Part shown: positions 8,672 through 17,727 of the stretch, in pieces
Position numbering within the stretch: the stretch's first letter is position 1
Layout: the number at the start of each line of letters is the position of its first letter
Assembly: GCF_000147875.1 (NCBI RefSeq)
Contig: NC_014507.1
Span: forward strand, 496,001 to 560,000
Direction: 5' to 3'
DNA: 64,000 bases
From: Methanolacinia petrolearia DSM 11571
GTDB taxonomy: Archaea; Halobacteriota; Methanomicrobia; Methanomicrobiales; Methanomicrobiaceae
Made by a program: the position numbers and the translations under genes
The notes under the pieces: generated by a model
What the model saw: only the letters and a program-made list of their open reading frames with translations
The model's database searches: none
What the model was told of the DNA's origin: nothing

Positions 8672-9901
8672 TCAAAGGCTTGTAAAATCTCCCCAGGTTA
8701 CGTTCTGAACATAGAATTCAAAGGAATTTACCCCGTCCGGGTTCTGCATGGAATAATCGAGGTCCATATCCAGCCTGAACGTCCCGTCCGGCCTGTTGTC
8801 AGGAGCTCCCCAGCTGTTCAATACCGTCCAGTATCTCTCATCGGGATCCGTGTCGTTGTATCCGAGGATAAGCATGGCATGCCCGCCGTCGTTTCCTGTT
8901 GCACCCTGAGTGGATTCAGGCGTGAAAACAGCGGATTCCGTTTCATTCTCCCAGAAGTCCATAAAAGGATCCCAGTCGTCAGGGGTATAGATTATAACGA
9001 CCGCACTGCCGGAGATGAGTGCAGATTTAATCGAGTCGATCGCGGTTTCATTTGAGATATCCCGTTCTTCGTAGAGCGCATTTGTTGCTATCATTTCGGC
9101 ATGCATCTCTTCGATTGGATAATACGGGTCAACCTGAATGTCAGACGCCGGAACCGAAGTGGATTCGCCGTTCTCGGACCTGACTGCGGAATCCGCAAAA
9201 GTTGCGTTCATGTTGCCCAGGGGGACAGCCCTGCCTGTTATGTTATAGAAATCTGCAAACCAGACCGGACTCCCGCCGTAGCAGGCCCAGATCCCTGTTC
9301 CGTTGTGGTATGCCGATGTGAAATACTGGACTGAGAGGGGATCGCTGATACCTTTCTGCCTGTACAGCTCCATCTGGAGGGCGCCGGTATCTGCCCATAC
9401 CCAGCAGTTCCCACAGTGTTCGGGCGATCCTCCGGTCTGGTCCCATTCCTCAGGGACGTATGCAAATTTCTCGAGGAGAGAATAACTGTCGGGAGTGCTG
9501 CCGGAGTACTCCCGTGCAGAATATCGCGGCGTGTTCCTGTTTGCCTCCTGCAGTGCAAGTACGATCTTCGTCTGGAAATCCGTCGAAACTTCATCGGTTT
9601 TATCAGATGACTGATCCGTAGTTACTACATCATCATTCAGGTCGGCCAGCCGGATACTGTCGGCCATCTCGTATATGCTGATGTCCACAGCCTTTTCGAT
9701 ATCCAGCGGGTCGACAGACCTGAATACATCCGGATCTCCGGAGAGCATAGTGGTGAGGCTGACCCCGTCTATATACATTCCGTAAGGATCTGAGCATGAC
9801 GAGCATGTATCGGAATCTTCCTGCGGGGATGTTATTACAAAATATGAGAGTATTAGGGATAAGATGCATAAGACCAGAATAATATGCCCGATATATTTCA
9901 T
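8672..9901 (-). CDS. Secreted papain-like (C1A) cysteine peptidase
   Basis: 409 residues. An N-terminal hydrophobic segment (residues 5-24) should export or anchor it. The catalytic region has HCGNCWVWADTGALQ with the nucleophile at about C166, the catalytic His in GGHAMLILGYND, and the Asn in VLNSWGAP, all in the C1A order. The oxyanion Gln is likely in the EWDQTGG segment. The first 140 residues may be a pro-region. It stands alone on the minus strand; an AT-rich promoter lies upstream around 9925-9945. Substrates unknown; extracellular protein turnover or surface-protein processing is plausible. Confidence 0.85.
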   Translation of the reverse strand: MKYIGHIILVLCILSLILSYFVITSPQEDSDTCSSCSDPYGMYIDGVSLTTMLSGDPDVFRSVDPLDIEKAVDISIYEMADSIRLADLNDDVVTTDQSSDKTDEVSTDFQTKIVLALQEANRNTPRYSAREYSGSTPDSYSLLEKFAYVPEEWDQTGGSPEHCGNCWVWADTGALQMELYRQKGISDPLSVQYFTSAYHNGTGIWACYGGSPVWFADFYNITGRAVPLGNMNATFADSAVRSENGESTSVPASDIQVDPYYPIEEMHAEMIATNALYEERDISNETAIDSIKSALISGSAVVIIYTPDDWDPFMDFWENETESAVFTPESTQGATGNDGGHAMLILGYNDTDPDERYWTVLNSWGAPDNRPDGTFRLDMDLDYSMQNPDGVNSFEFYVQNVTWGDFTSL

Positions 9902-9980
9902 TAATTCCAGTTTGGGCCGTTGAATTATTATATTTTTATTTTTGATGTCGTATTTCCCGAAATGTTCAGAGAGGGCCTGG

Positions 9981-10304
9981 CGTATTGCTTACAGATCTTA
10001 TTTTGGCAACCCCGGCACCGGCGGCCAGGTCCGCCGGACGGCCCCTGCCCAGGGGCCTTGCCTTAAGATAGCCCTCTTACGGCACGCTTAGGGGACCGGC
10101 AAGGGTCCCCTAAGCTGTTGAATTTAGTTTGCTATGGCATGTTCCATTCCGTACACGCCATGGATTTACCGCGTTTCGCCGCTCAGGGGATATTCATCTA
10201 TCCCCTGAGTGGCCTATCACAATAGAGAGGCCCCGAGGCCGGGGCCGATCCGCGAGCCTGCTGTGCGGCTCGCGGCGAGGGGCTGCCAAAAGTAGTGAAA
10301 CTTG
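9981..10304 (+). repeat. Structured intergenic repeat, modules A+B (copy 2)
   Basis: Module A (about 10005-10122) shows CCGGCGG/CCGCCGG, GGCCCCTG/CAGGGGCC and a stem at 10087-10114 with arms CTTAGGGGACC and GGTCCCCTAAG. A linker with ATTCCGTACACGCC follows. Module B (about 10175-10304) has CTCAGGGGATA/TATCCCCTGAG, GGCCCCG/CGGGGCC, and CCGCGAGCC/GGCTCGCGG (10250-10275), ending in AAAAGTAGTGAAAC. The same A+B order occurs on the minus strand at 26038-26444. The 5' piece CGTATTGCTTACAGATCTTA is also shared with that copy. Confidence 0.85.
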
Positions 10305-10389
10305 CTTTTCATTAACCTAATTCTATATTTTTGTCCACCATCCTGAAAAAACCCCGAAGATGTTTCTCTCAAAAAAACGATCTCAAGAA

Positions 10390-10401
10390 TTATCTTTTTA
10401 A
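10390..10401 (+). promoter_or_regulatory. TATA-like element of the trkHA operon
   Basis: The AT-rich stretch ttatctttttaa lies about 25-30 bp upstream of the trkH ATG at 10424, implying a near-leaderless transcript. It also argues against the longer TTG-started frame from 10331. Confidence 0.4.
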
Positions 10402-10423
10402 GGGTCGTATATTCGGCCAATAT

Positions 10424-11860
10424 ATGTACGAACTGGTCTCCCCGGTCGATCTCTCCGTTGTCCTGAAATATACCGGCAGGCTCATGATGGCCATAGCTGT
10501 CGTTCTTGCGGTCCCGATGGCGATGGCCATAGTTTTCATGGAGTCTTACACCGCCGCTGTCTACGGTCTCACTGCCGTTCTTGTGGCCTGCGGCGGCTTT
10601 ATTCTCGTAAAAGTCCTTCCTGACGGGGAGCTCCGGTGGAAGGAGTCGCTCGTGATTGCGGCGATAATATTCCCTTTCATCGCTCTCCTGAACGCCTTCC
10701 CGTTCGCCCTTTCGACCGGCATGAGCCTCTCCGATTCATTCTTCGAGGCGGTATCGGGAATAACGACGACCGGACTCTCCGTCGCTCCTGCCGATGTCGG
10801 CCCTGTCTTTCTGTTTGCAAGATCGTGGCTGCAGTGGGTCGGCGGAATCGGGATTGTCATCCTTGTTCTCAGTGTCCTCGTCCAGCCGGGGACGAGTGCA
10901 TTCCGCCTTTTCTCCGCGAATGTCGGTGAGAACAGGATCGGGCCCAATGTGATGGCCACGGCCCGCATACTTGTAAAGATCTACCTGATTATTACGGCGA
11001 TCGCCTTTATCCTTCTCCTTCTTTCCGGGATGCCCGTATTCGATTCGATATGCCATGCGTTGTCGGCCGTATCCACTGGAGGATTTTCAACCGGTTCCGA
11101 TTCAATCGCATCCTTTCCCGGTTTCTTCATCCCGCTTGTGATAGCCGCCGGCTTCCTGATGGGTGCGATCGACTTTGGACTCTATACCAGAATTTCAGGG
11201 GGATTAAGCGGGCTGAAGGAAATAATCTCCGATATCCAGTTCAGGTATTTCGTCGTAGTACTCGTCGCAGGATTTCTCTTTCTCCTCTTCACAATGTCGG
11301 AGGGCATGTCTTTTACTGAAGCGCTATCTGCTTCCGCATTTCAGGCAGCATCTGCACTATCTACAGCCGGATTTTCGACAGTCGACATAGGAGCTCTTTC
11401 GGACAGCTCGAAAGCCGTTCTTACCGTGCTCATGTGGATCGGCGGGTGTACAGGCTCGACGGCAGGCGGAATCAAAATAATGAGGCTCGTAATCCTCTTT
11501 GCCATAGTGTATCTCGTCTTCATCAGATTCTTCCTGCCGAAGGAGGCCCTGACGCCACTGAAGGTGGGCGGGGATGTCGTAGAACCCGATCAGATCTATC
11601 ATATCCTCACATATGTAATCCTCTACGTTCTCGTCATTCTTGTTTCCGGGTTCATTTTCATGCTTCACGGAATCGGCACCGGCGACGCGTTCTTCGAGGT
11701 TTCGAGTGCCCTCGGAACGGTCGGACTTTCGACCGGAATTACAGGGTCGGGGATGCCCGATTTAATGAAATGGACACTGATCGTCGACATGGTTCTCGGG
11801 AGGATCGAAATTATACCAGTATGTATATTGCTCTTCCCGCGAACATGGATCAGGAGGTAA
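10424..11860 (+). CDS. trkH: Trk-type potassium uptake membrane subunit TrkH
   Basis: About 478 residues starting MYELVSPVDLSVVLKYTG. The four pore-loop repeats of the TrkH/KtrB family are visible: SGITTTGLSV, SAVSTGGFSTGS, SALSTAGFSTVD and SALGTVGLSTGI, each with the selectivity-filter glycine. It forms the K+ channel/transporter in the membrane, gated by the cytoplasmic TrkA ring encoded next. The stop overlaps the ribosome binding site of trkA. An in-frame TTG at 10331 would add 31 residues that do not resemble the family. Confidence 0.95.
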   Translation: MYELVSPVDLSVVLKYTGRLMMAIAVVLAVPMAMAIVFMESYTAAVYGLTAVLVACGGFILVKVLPDGELRWKESLVIAAIIFPFIALLNAFPFALSTGMSLSDSFFEAVSGITTTGLSVAPADVGPVFLFARSWLQWVGGIGIVILVLSVLVQPGTSAFRLFSANVGENRIGPNVMATARILVKIYLIITAIAFILLLLSGMPVFDSICHALSAVSTGGFSTGSDSIASFPGFFIPLVIAAGFLMGAIDFGLYTRISGGLSGLKEIISDIQFRYFVVVLVAGFLFLLFTMSEGMSFTEALSASAFQAASALSTAGFSTVDIGALSDSSKAVLTVLMWIGGCTGSTAGGIKIMRLVILFAIVYLVFIRFFLPKEALTPLKVGGDVVEPDQIYHILTYVILYVLVILVSGFIFMLHGIGTGDAFFEVSSALGTVGLSTGITGSGMPDLMKWTLIVDMVLGRIEIIPVCILLFPRTWIRR

Positions 11861-11865
11861 ACGGG

Positions 11866-12549
11866 TTGAGAGTAATCATTGTAGGCGCAACCGCCCTCGG
11901 TATGGACCTTGCGGAGGTGCTGATAAAGAATAACTGCGAGGTGATTTTCATTGTCAGGGAGGAGAAGCTTGCCAAAGACCTGTCAGAGAGCCTTGATTGC
12001 ACCGTGATAAATGCCGAAGGAACAAGGCCCGATATCCTGGAAAAGGCCGAGATCGACAAGGCCGATGCGATCGTCGCCTGCACCTCTCACGACCAGGACA
12101 ATATACTTGTCGGTGTCATTGCAAAGGGCTACAAGGTCCCGGAGATCATCATAATGACAGAGGACGTCCAGTTCATGACCGTCGCGAAAAAACTGGGATT
12201 CCATCATGTCGTAAACCCTCCGCAGGCTACAGCCGCGATCGTCTATCATACACTCCGGGGAATCGACACCATAGAACTCTCTACAATGATGAGGGGCGAC
12301 GTCAGGTTCATCAGCGTCTTCGCACCCCTAAAATTCGCGGGGATGAAATTGTCCGGGATCGCCCTGCCGAAGAGGAGTGCATTCATCGGCGTATACAGGG
12401 ACGATCTTTTCATGGCTTATACGGAGGACCCTGAAATAAAAGAGGGCGACGAAGTTCTGATCGTATCAAGACTCGACGAGGTCAACGGGATCTACGAGAT
12501 GTTCCGGCCCGTTGAAGAAGAGGAAAAAAAGGAGCAGCCTTCCCAATAA
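11866..12549 (+). CDS. trkA: TrkA potassium uptake regulatory subunit
   Basis: About 228 residues. It starts at TTG 11866, 8 nt after an AGGAGGT ribosome binding site that overlaps the trkH stop; the protein then begins LRVIIVGATALGMDLAEVL, a Rossmann (TrkA-N/RCK) nucleotide-binding fold. The frame is open far upstream, but that part lies over trkH and is not coding. The acidic pair expected at the end of strand two is replaced here by IVREEKLAKDL. A TrkA-C domain follows (MRGDVRFISVFAPLKFAGMK). It binds NAD(H)/ATP and gates TrkH. Confidence 0.93.
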   Translation: MRVIIVGATALGMDLAEVLIKNNCEVIFIVREEKLAKDLSESLDCTVINAEGTRPDILEKAEIDKADAIVACTSHDQDNILVGVIAKGYKVPEIIIMTEDVQFMTVAKKLGFHHVVNPPQATAAIVYHTLRGIDTIELSTMMRGDVRFISVFAPLKFAGMKLSGIALPKRSAFIGVYRDDLFMAYTEDPEIKEGDEVLIVSRLDEVNGIYEMFRPVEEEEKKEQPSQ

Positions 12550-12651
12550 GCGGCACGGAAAAGCCGGCAGGATGTTTCATGAGCTCTACAATGCAAATGA
12601 CTATATCCTCTCATCCCGTACAATCGAATAGCTCCTGAATATGTGATTTTT

Positions 12652-14190
12652 ATGGTAAAATTAACTGCAAAAATACTGGATATTGACTACCGCGGCGTGC
12701 TGATCAACAGGATTGACGCGAGAAAGATCGGTGTTCTCGACGGCGACCGGGTACAGGTGATAAACGAGAATACGGGTATCTTCGTTCAGGCCTTCGTCTC
12801 GACCACGGAAAAGCTCATAGAGGAAGGCTCGGTCGGAATACTTTATCTAACCAACAAGAAGCTGAACGCCAGTGACGGAGATCCGTTCGAGGTCCGGTTT
12901 GCGGACAGACCGGCATCCATCGAATATATACGGAAGAAGATGGATGGCGGAAAGCTCACTGCGGACGAGACGAAGGCAATCGTTATGGATATCGTGGACG
13001 ATATCCTGTCGCCGGGTGAGATCAGCGCATATATCACCGGTTCATATATACAGGGCCTCGATATGGACGAGGTGGAGCACCTCACAAGAGCAATGGTTGC
13101 GACCGGCGAGAGGCTGAACTTCACCTCGCACCCGATCGTCGACAAGCACTCTATCGGCGGAGTCCCGGGAAATAAGATCTCGCTCCTTGTCGTCCCCATA
13201 ATAGCTGCCGCCGGGCTGAAGATCCCCAAGACCAGCTCCCGGGCGATCACCGGGGCGGGAGGGACCGCTGATCTCATGGAAGTTCTCGCACCTGTGACTT
13301 TCTCCGCAGAGGAGGTTCAGAAGATGACAGAAAAAGCCGGCGGCGTAATCGTATGGGGTGGGGCGACGAATATCGCGCCGGCTGACGATAAGATCATAAT
13401 CTACGAGTATCCGTTCAAAATAGACGCACGCGGCCAGATGCTTGCAAGTGTGATGGCGAAAAAATACGCCGCAGGCGCTGATCTTGTGGTGATCGATATA
13501 CCGGTAGGGCGGAACGCGAAGGTGGCGACCGTCGAGGAGGGGAGAAAGCTTGCACGCGAATTCATCGATCTCGGTGACCGTCTCGGGATGAAGGTAGAGT
13601 GCGCGATAACTTATGGCGAGTCGCCGATCGGCCATGCTATCGGCGTCAATCTCGAGGTCCGCGAGGCGCTCTCGATACTTGAAGGCTCCGAGATCCCGGG
13701 CTCGCTTCTCCAGAAGAGTGTCTCCATCGCGGGAATCGCCCTGGAGATGTCCGGTAAGGCCCAGAACGGCGAGGGGCCGATGGTCGCACGCGAACTCCTG
13801 AAGAATGGGAAGGCTCTGGACAAGATGAGGCAGATAATCGAGATCCAGGGCGGCGATCCTAATGTTAAGGCTGCGGATATATCACCTGGCGAGAACTCGT
13901 TCAACGTGATGGCACCGGAGAACGGCTATGTCGTTGAGATGAATAACAAGGCGCTTATAACGATCGCAAGATCTGCCGGAGCCCCTAATGACAGGGGCGC
14001 GGGTATCTATCTCCATAAAAAGAAGGGCCAGCGTGTGGAGAAAGGCGAGCCGATCTTCACCATATATGCCGACCGCGGGTGGCGGCTGGACAAAGCGGTA
14101 GAGACCGCCAGGCAGCTGATGCCTATTATCGTCGAAGGGATGCTTATAGACCGTGTCCCTTCGGGTTACTGGAGACCGGAGACAGAGTGA
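12652..14190 (+). CDS. deoA: AMP phosphorylase (archaeal DeoA family)
   Basis: 512 residues starting [19 protein letters not shown]; an in-frame GTG lies at 12643. The N-terminal about 85-residue domain is specific to archaeal AMP phosphorylase, followed by the thymidine-phosphorylase-type core ([39 protein letters not shown]) and the C-terminal PYNP domain ([17 protein letters not shown]-like). It converts AMP and phosphate to ribose-1,5-bisphosphate and adenine in the archaeal AMP pathway. The next enzyme of that pathway is encoded convergently 16 bp downstream. Confidence 0.95.
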   Translation: MVKLTAKILDIDYRGVLINRIDARKIGVLDGDRVQVINENTGIFVQAFVSTTEKLIEEGSVGILYLTNKKLNASDGDPFEVRFADRPASIEYIRKKMDGGKLTADETKAIVMDIVDDILSPGEISAYITGSYIQGLDMDEVEHLTRAMVATGERLNFTSHPIVDKHSIGGVPGNKISLLVVPIIAAAGLKIPKTSSRAITGAGGTADLMEVLAPVTFSAEEVQKMTEKAGGVIVWGGATNIAPADDKIIIYEYPFKIDARGQMLASVMAKKYAAGADLVVIDIPVGRNAKVATVEEGRKLAREFIDLGDRLGMKVECAITYGESPIGHAIGVNLEVREALSILEGSEIPGSLLQKSVSIAGIALEMSGKAQNGEGPMVARELLKNGKALDKMRQIIEIQGGDPNVKAADISPGENSFNVMAPENGYVVEMNNKALITIARSAGAPNDRGAGIYLHKKKGQRVEKGEPIFTIYADRGWRLDKAVETARQLMPIIVEGMLIDRVPSGYWRPETE

Positions 14191-14206
14191 ATGGGAGTAA
14201 TGTGTT

Positions 14207-15136
14207 TTACCTGAAATCCCCTATTTCCCATCCCAGATAGTCCCTGATGATGATGTATGCCATCTCGGGGGGTATCGCACCTTTTTCAGTTATTATCAGG
14301 TCGACGAAATCTGCCGGAGTAACGTCGAATGCGGGATTTTTTATCGTGACGTTATCCAGATCACCGGCGATCTTTTTTGCGAGCACCTCGGATGAGTCAC
14401 GCTCCTCGATCTTTATCAGGTCGCCGGCGATGGTCTTAGGGGCGAATTTGAAGGTCTCTGCGGCGACCATCATCGGCACTCTCGCCTCGCGTGCTGCGAG
14501 TGCTATCTGGGATGTCCCGATCTTGTTTACCACGGCTCCGTTTACGGTCACGGCGTCGGTTCCTGTTATGAAGAGATCGACCTTCTTCATGTAGAAGCGT
14601 GCGGCCGAGTCCACGATGAAATTCGTTTTTATTCCTGCATCGTTTAACGCCCTGATAGTAAGAAGGCCCTGGTTTCTCGGTCTGACTTCGGTCGCATAGA
14701 CCTCCCTGATCTTCCCCTGCCTGTGAGCCTCGATTATGCACCCGATTGCGGCCTGGGAGTTGCAATGCGTCATAAGCACGGCGTTTTCAGGTATGTGTCT
14801 TGCACCGATCTCTGCGATCTTCGAGAGCGCTTCCTTCGAGTCGCGGATGAATTCGATACTACTCAGCCTCAGGGCTTCTCTCGCCTCGGCGATCGTGTCC
14901 GCGTTCCTGACATCCTTCATTACGATGTTGACGGCGTTTGGGAGCGAGACTGCAGTCGGTCTTGTTGCAAGGAGGACACCGGCAGCCCTCTCCAGTTCTT
15001 CTTTAAACTCCGGTAATGCCAGTTCCCCGAGCCCTTCGCCATATTTGCAGAGTGCCTCCACCGCGGCTCTTGCGATGAGCGCCGCCCCCCTGATCTCCAT
15101 CGTCCGGATCTTTTCTGCTGTATCTTCAAGCGACAT
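14207..15136 (-). CDS. e2b2: Ribose-1,5-bisphosphate isomerase (aIF-2B-like)
   Basis: 309 residues of the eIF-2B alpha/MtnA superfamily. Family stretches include RGAALIARAAVEAL, ATRPTAVSLPNAVN, LMTHCNSQAAIGCI and FITGTDAVTVNGAVVNKIGT, the last holding the catalytic Asp region. It isomerises ribose-1,5-bisphosphate to ribulose-1,5-bisphosphate for type III RuBisCO. Convergent placement beside AMP phosphorylase supports this over a translation factor or MtnA role. RuBisCO itself is not in the window. Confidence 0.92.
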   Translation of the reverse strand: MSLEDTAEKIRTMEIRGAALIARAAVEALCKYGEGLGELALPEFKEELERAAGVLLATRPTAVSLPNAVNIVMKDVRNADTIAEAREALRLSSIEFIRDSKEALSKIAEIGARHIPENAVLMTHCNSQAAIGCIIEAHRQGKIREVYATEVRPRNQGLLTIRALNDAGIKTNFIVDSAARFYMKKVDLFITGTDAVTVNGAVVNKIGTSQIALAAREARVPMMVAAETFKFAPKTIAGDLIKIEERDSSEVLAKKIAGDLDNVTIKNPAFDVTPADFVDLIITEKGAIPPEMAYIIIRDYLGWEIGDFR

Positions 15137-15203
15137 ATCTCTAATGATTTAATGACGTGAATATAGATAGAATTTGTGAGAAATGTAAAAAGTAAAGTTT
15201 CTG

Positions 15204-15233
15204 AAAAAAGAGGGCTGGTTCCTGAATATCAGG
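15204..15233 (-). terminator. Terminator of the large uptake operon
   Basis: On the minus strand, the last gene of the operon ends at a small CCTGA/TCAGG hairpin followed about 12 nt later by a run of six T. This would separate the operon from the ribose-1,5-bisphosphate isomerase gene downstream on the same strand. Confidence 0.45.
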
Positions 15234-16434
15234 TGATCTCAAGATACTCAAGCATAAATGCGTTCATTATATCATTGGTTGTTTCTTCATCGGTGCCGTA
15301 TAGTTCTACTATATATTCGCGTATCCAGGTCTCAAGATCAATATCCTCGAATCTTTCAGGATATATGGCCTTTGCGGCTATCATAACGTTGACAGGAAAT
15401 TCGAGTCTTTCCGATTTGCAGGGTGTTGCTGCAAGCGAGTAGACCTCACCTGATTTTATAGCTCTCATCTCCTGTATGTTCCCGTATAGTTCTTCATCAT
15501 ACAACTGTCTTGGAGGATGGTATCCGCTCCATGTAGACAGGATGATCTTGTCGGGGTCAAGCGAGATCAGCTGTTCGGATGAGATCAGGTTTCTGCCGTT
15601 GTCTTTGTAAACATTGTTTGCATTCACTATCTTTTCCATTAAAGCAAGCTCTATTGTACCGTTTCCGAATGCATATCCTACTCCTCCCTTATCAAAGGCA
15701 TTTGTCGGAGCACCGAAGTAAAGGACGTTTACCTTCTCTTTTTCTGAGATATTGCCTGTTCTTTCGGTGATGAAGTCGATTCTTGAACGCATCGTTTCTA
15801 CGATCCTTTCGGCCTCTTCTTCTTCTCCGAAGACCTCGCCGAGAAGCATTACTTCATCATAAATGGTTTCTGCATCGGGATTTTCATAGCACGACGGATA
15901 CTTAAGGACGACGACCGGTATTCCCATGGAGTCCAGTTGTTCGATGAATTTTTCTGTATTCTCATCCTGCTCTCCCATGTCTCTCAGGATAAAGAGGTCC
16001 GGGTCCAGTTTGGCAATTGTTTCGGCATTAGGCTCTCCGTAAGGACCCGCGAATCCGCCCACATTTGTAGTGTTAAGCAGCTCGGGATTAAGGATCTGGC
16101 CGATCCAGGTGTTGACCGTGTAATCGGTTCCGTTATATACATAGGTTCCCTGATCTGTTGCCGTCTTTTCTACGCTGCATCCTACGATTCTGTCTTCCTT
16201 TCCGAATATGTACATGGCGGTGTCGATTAGAGAACGGCTCATTGCCACCACTCTTTGCGGATCTTCGGGTACTGTAACTTCGACTCCCCTCATGTCGGTG
16301 ACGGTTTTGTATCCTGAAGTGTTATCCAAATCAGATTCGTATGAGTTGCTTGCATCTTCGGTACAGCCTGATGCAGCTATAATGACTGCCAACAGGATTA
16401 ATAGTAGAATTAGTGAGTGCTTTCTCTTTGACAT
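15229..16434 (-). CDS. FecB/BtuF-like substrate-binding lipoprotein, paralog 1
   Basis: 401 residues with a lipoprotein signal (KRKHSLILLLILLAVIIAASGC, lipobox AASGC). The mature part is a class III periplasmic binding protein (VTDMRGVEVTVPEDPQRVVAMS, AKLDPDLFILRD, TWSGYHPPRQLYDEELY). The start at 16434 sits 12 nt after a GGGTGATT site; a longer ATG at 16458 overlaps the upstream gene. It is the most divergent of four paralogs and keeps only a single Cys in the late PCKSERLEFPV motif, where the others have CNC. It probably delivers a ligand to the FecCD permease at 23615-24694. Confidence 0.85.
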   Translation of the reverse strand: MSKRKHSLILLLILLAVIIAASGCTEDASNSYESDLDNTSGYKTVTDMRGVEVTVPEDPQRVVAMSRSLIDTAMYIFGKEDRIVGCSVEKTATDQGTYVYNGTDYTVNTWIGQILNPELLNTTNVGGFAGPYGEPNAETIAKLDPDLFILRDMGEQDENTEKFIEQLDSMGIPVVVLKYPSCYENPDAETIYDEVMLLGEVFGEEEEAERIVETMRSRIDFITERTGNISEKEKVNVLYFGAPTNAFDKGGVGYAFGNGTIELALMEKIVNANNVYKDNGRNLISSEQLISLDPDKIILSTWSGYHPPRQLYDEELYGNIQEMRAIKSGEVYSLAATPCKSERLEFPVNVMIAAKAIYPERFEDIDLETWIREYIVELYGTDEETTNDIMNAFMLEYLEIT

Positions 16435-16439
16435 TTTAA

Positions 16440-17672
16440 TCACCCGCAGGCAATGCATTTATCAACACACCATTCCATCCATTGTGCGGAGAGCAGTTCT
16501 TTCGCCGTAGCCTGATCCACGACGTAGACATTCATGTAGAAATCAATTAACCAGTCTTCAAGATCTATATCCTCGAATAGTCCGGGATATGCCGCTTTTG
16601 CAATAACCATGATATCGATGGGGTATTCAAGTCTCTTTGCGCAGTTACAGGGCTCCCACGGGAAAGAGGATACTTTCCTGTTCTTAACGGCCGAAATTTC
16701 CTGCAGGTCCTGGTAATATGGTGCTGAGTAAAGTTCTTCGGGAGGGTGGTAGCCGGACGATGTTCCGAGGACGATGACATCAGGGTTGATGGCGAGCACC
16801 TGTTCGGCCGAGACGATTACGGAATTACCCTCTTCCTGGTAGGCGTTCTTCGCATGAACGATCTCTTCAATGAAATAGGATTCAATCGTGTCTGTTCCTT
16901 TGACATTTCCGGCGCCCCCGCTCTGCCTTGATTTTGGTGACGCCCCGAATATGAGGACTGTCGGTTTTTCGGATTCTGGAATATCCTTTGTCCTCTCATA
17001 GACCATGTCCACCAGGGATTCGAGGTAATCGGCCAGCTCGGAGGCTTCCTCTTCCTTTCCAAATACCGATCCTATGATCTCTATCTCGTCCGATATTGTT
17101 GTAAGGTCAGGTTCGTCAAAGCATGGATGTGCTTTGAGCACCACTACGGGAATTCTAAGGGACTCTATCGTCCGGATCGATTTCTGAACTCCTTCGTCAT
17201 CCATTGATCGCATGGTACATGAACCGACACGAATAATTACAACATCAGGATTCAGCCCGGCCAGGGTTTCATAGTTTATTGCCGAGCCTGATTCCCCTAC
17301 TCTTGTAATATTCATGATCCAGTCTTTGTTGAGATAGGTCACGGGGTTCATGCCGTCTTTATATTCATAACTCTCGTCGGTTGTCGTGGGGTAAGTATAA
17401 TTGAAGTTTCTCTGTATGCAGGATGACCCGACACCGACAATCTTGTCCTCTTCTCCAAGTACTGTCATGACTCCTTCTACAAGGCCGTCCGATATGGTGA
17501 CAACCCGTTCAATGTCCGCCGGAACCCTGACTTCTTCTCCCCTCGAATCTGTGACTGTCCTGAATTTTTCGTCTTCACCGGAAACATTTGTCTGATCTGA
17601 CTGGCCTGTGCACCCTGTACACATTATAGCCGCGGCAGCCAGAATCATGGCTATAATAAGTAAATTCTTCAT
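16440..17672 (-). CDS. FecB/BtuF-like substrate-binding lipoprotein, paralog 2
   Basis: About 410 residues. The ATG at 17672 gives MKNLLIIAMILAAAAIMCTGC, a clear lipoprotein signal; an ATG at 17687 is also in frame. The family features are VTDSRGEEVRVPADIERVV, LAGLNPDVVIIRVGSC, SSGYHPPEELYS and EPCNCAKRLEYPID. Cysteines shared with paralogs 3 and 4 are in GSSCIQ, VGSCTM, HPCFD and PCNC. The stop is 5 bp before paralog 1. Binding of a metal or metal complex through these cysteines is inference. Confidence 0.85.
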   Translation of the reverse strand: MKNLLIIAMILAAAAIMCTGCTGQSDQTNVSGEDEKFRTVTDSRGEEVRVPADIERVVTISDGLVEGVMTVLGEEDKIVGVGSSCIQRNFNYTYPTTTDESYEYKDGMNPVTYLNKDWIMNITRVGESGSAINYETLAGLNPDVVIIRVGSCTMRSMDDEGVQKSIRTIESLRIPVVVLKAHPCFDEPDLTTISDEIEIIGSVFGKEEEASELADYLESLVDMVYERTKDIPESEKPTVLIFGASPKSRQSGGAGNVKGTDTIESYFIEEIVHAKNAYQEEGNSVIVSAEQVLAINPDVIVLGTSSGYHPPEELYSAPYYQDLQEISAVKNRKVSSFPWEPCNCAKRLEYPIDIMVIAKAAYPGLFEDIDLEDWLIDFYMNVYVVDQATAKELLSAQWMEWCVDKCIACG

Positions 17673-17727
17673 CGTATCAGCCTTCATCGTTTATCAGGTT
17701 TTCTTACTCTCCTGCCTTTGAGTTTTC

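Noticed and set aside
10331-10423. N-terminal extension of TrkH from TTG 10331
   Set aside because: Its residues do not resemble TrkH and a TATA-like element lies inside it; the ATG at 10424 is better.
14207-15136. Translation initiation factor eIF-2B subunit
   Set aside because: The sequence and the adjacent AMP phosphorylase point to ribose-1,5-bisphosphate isomerase.
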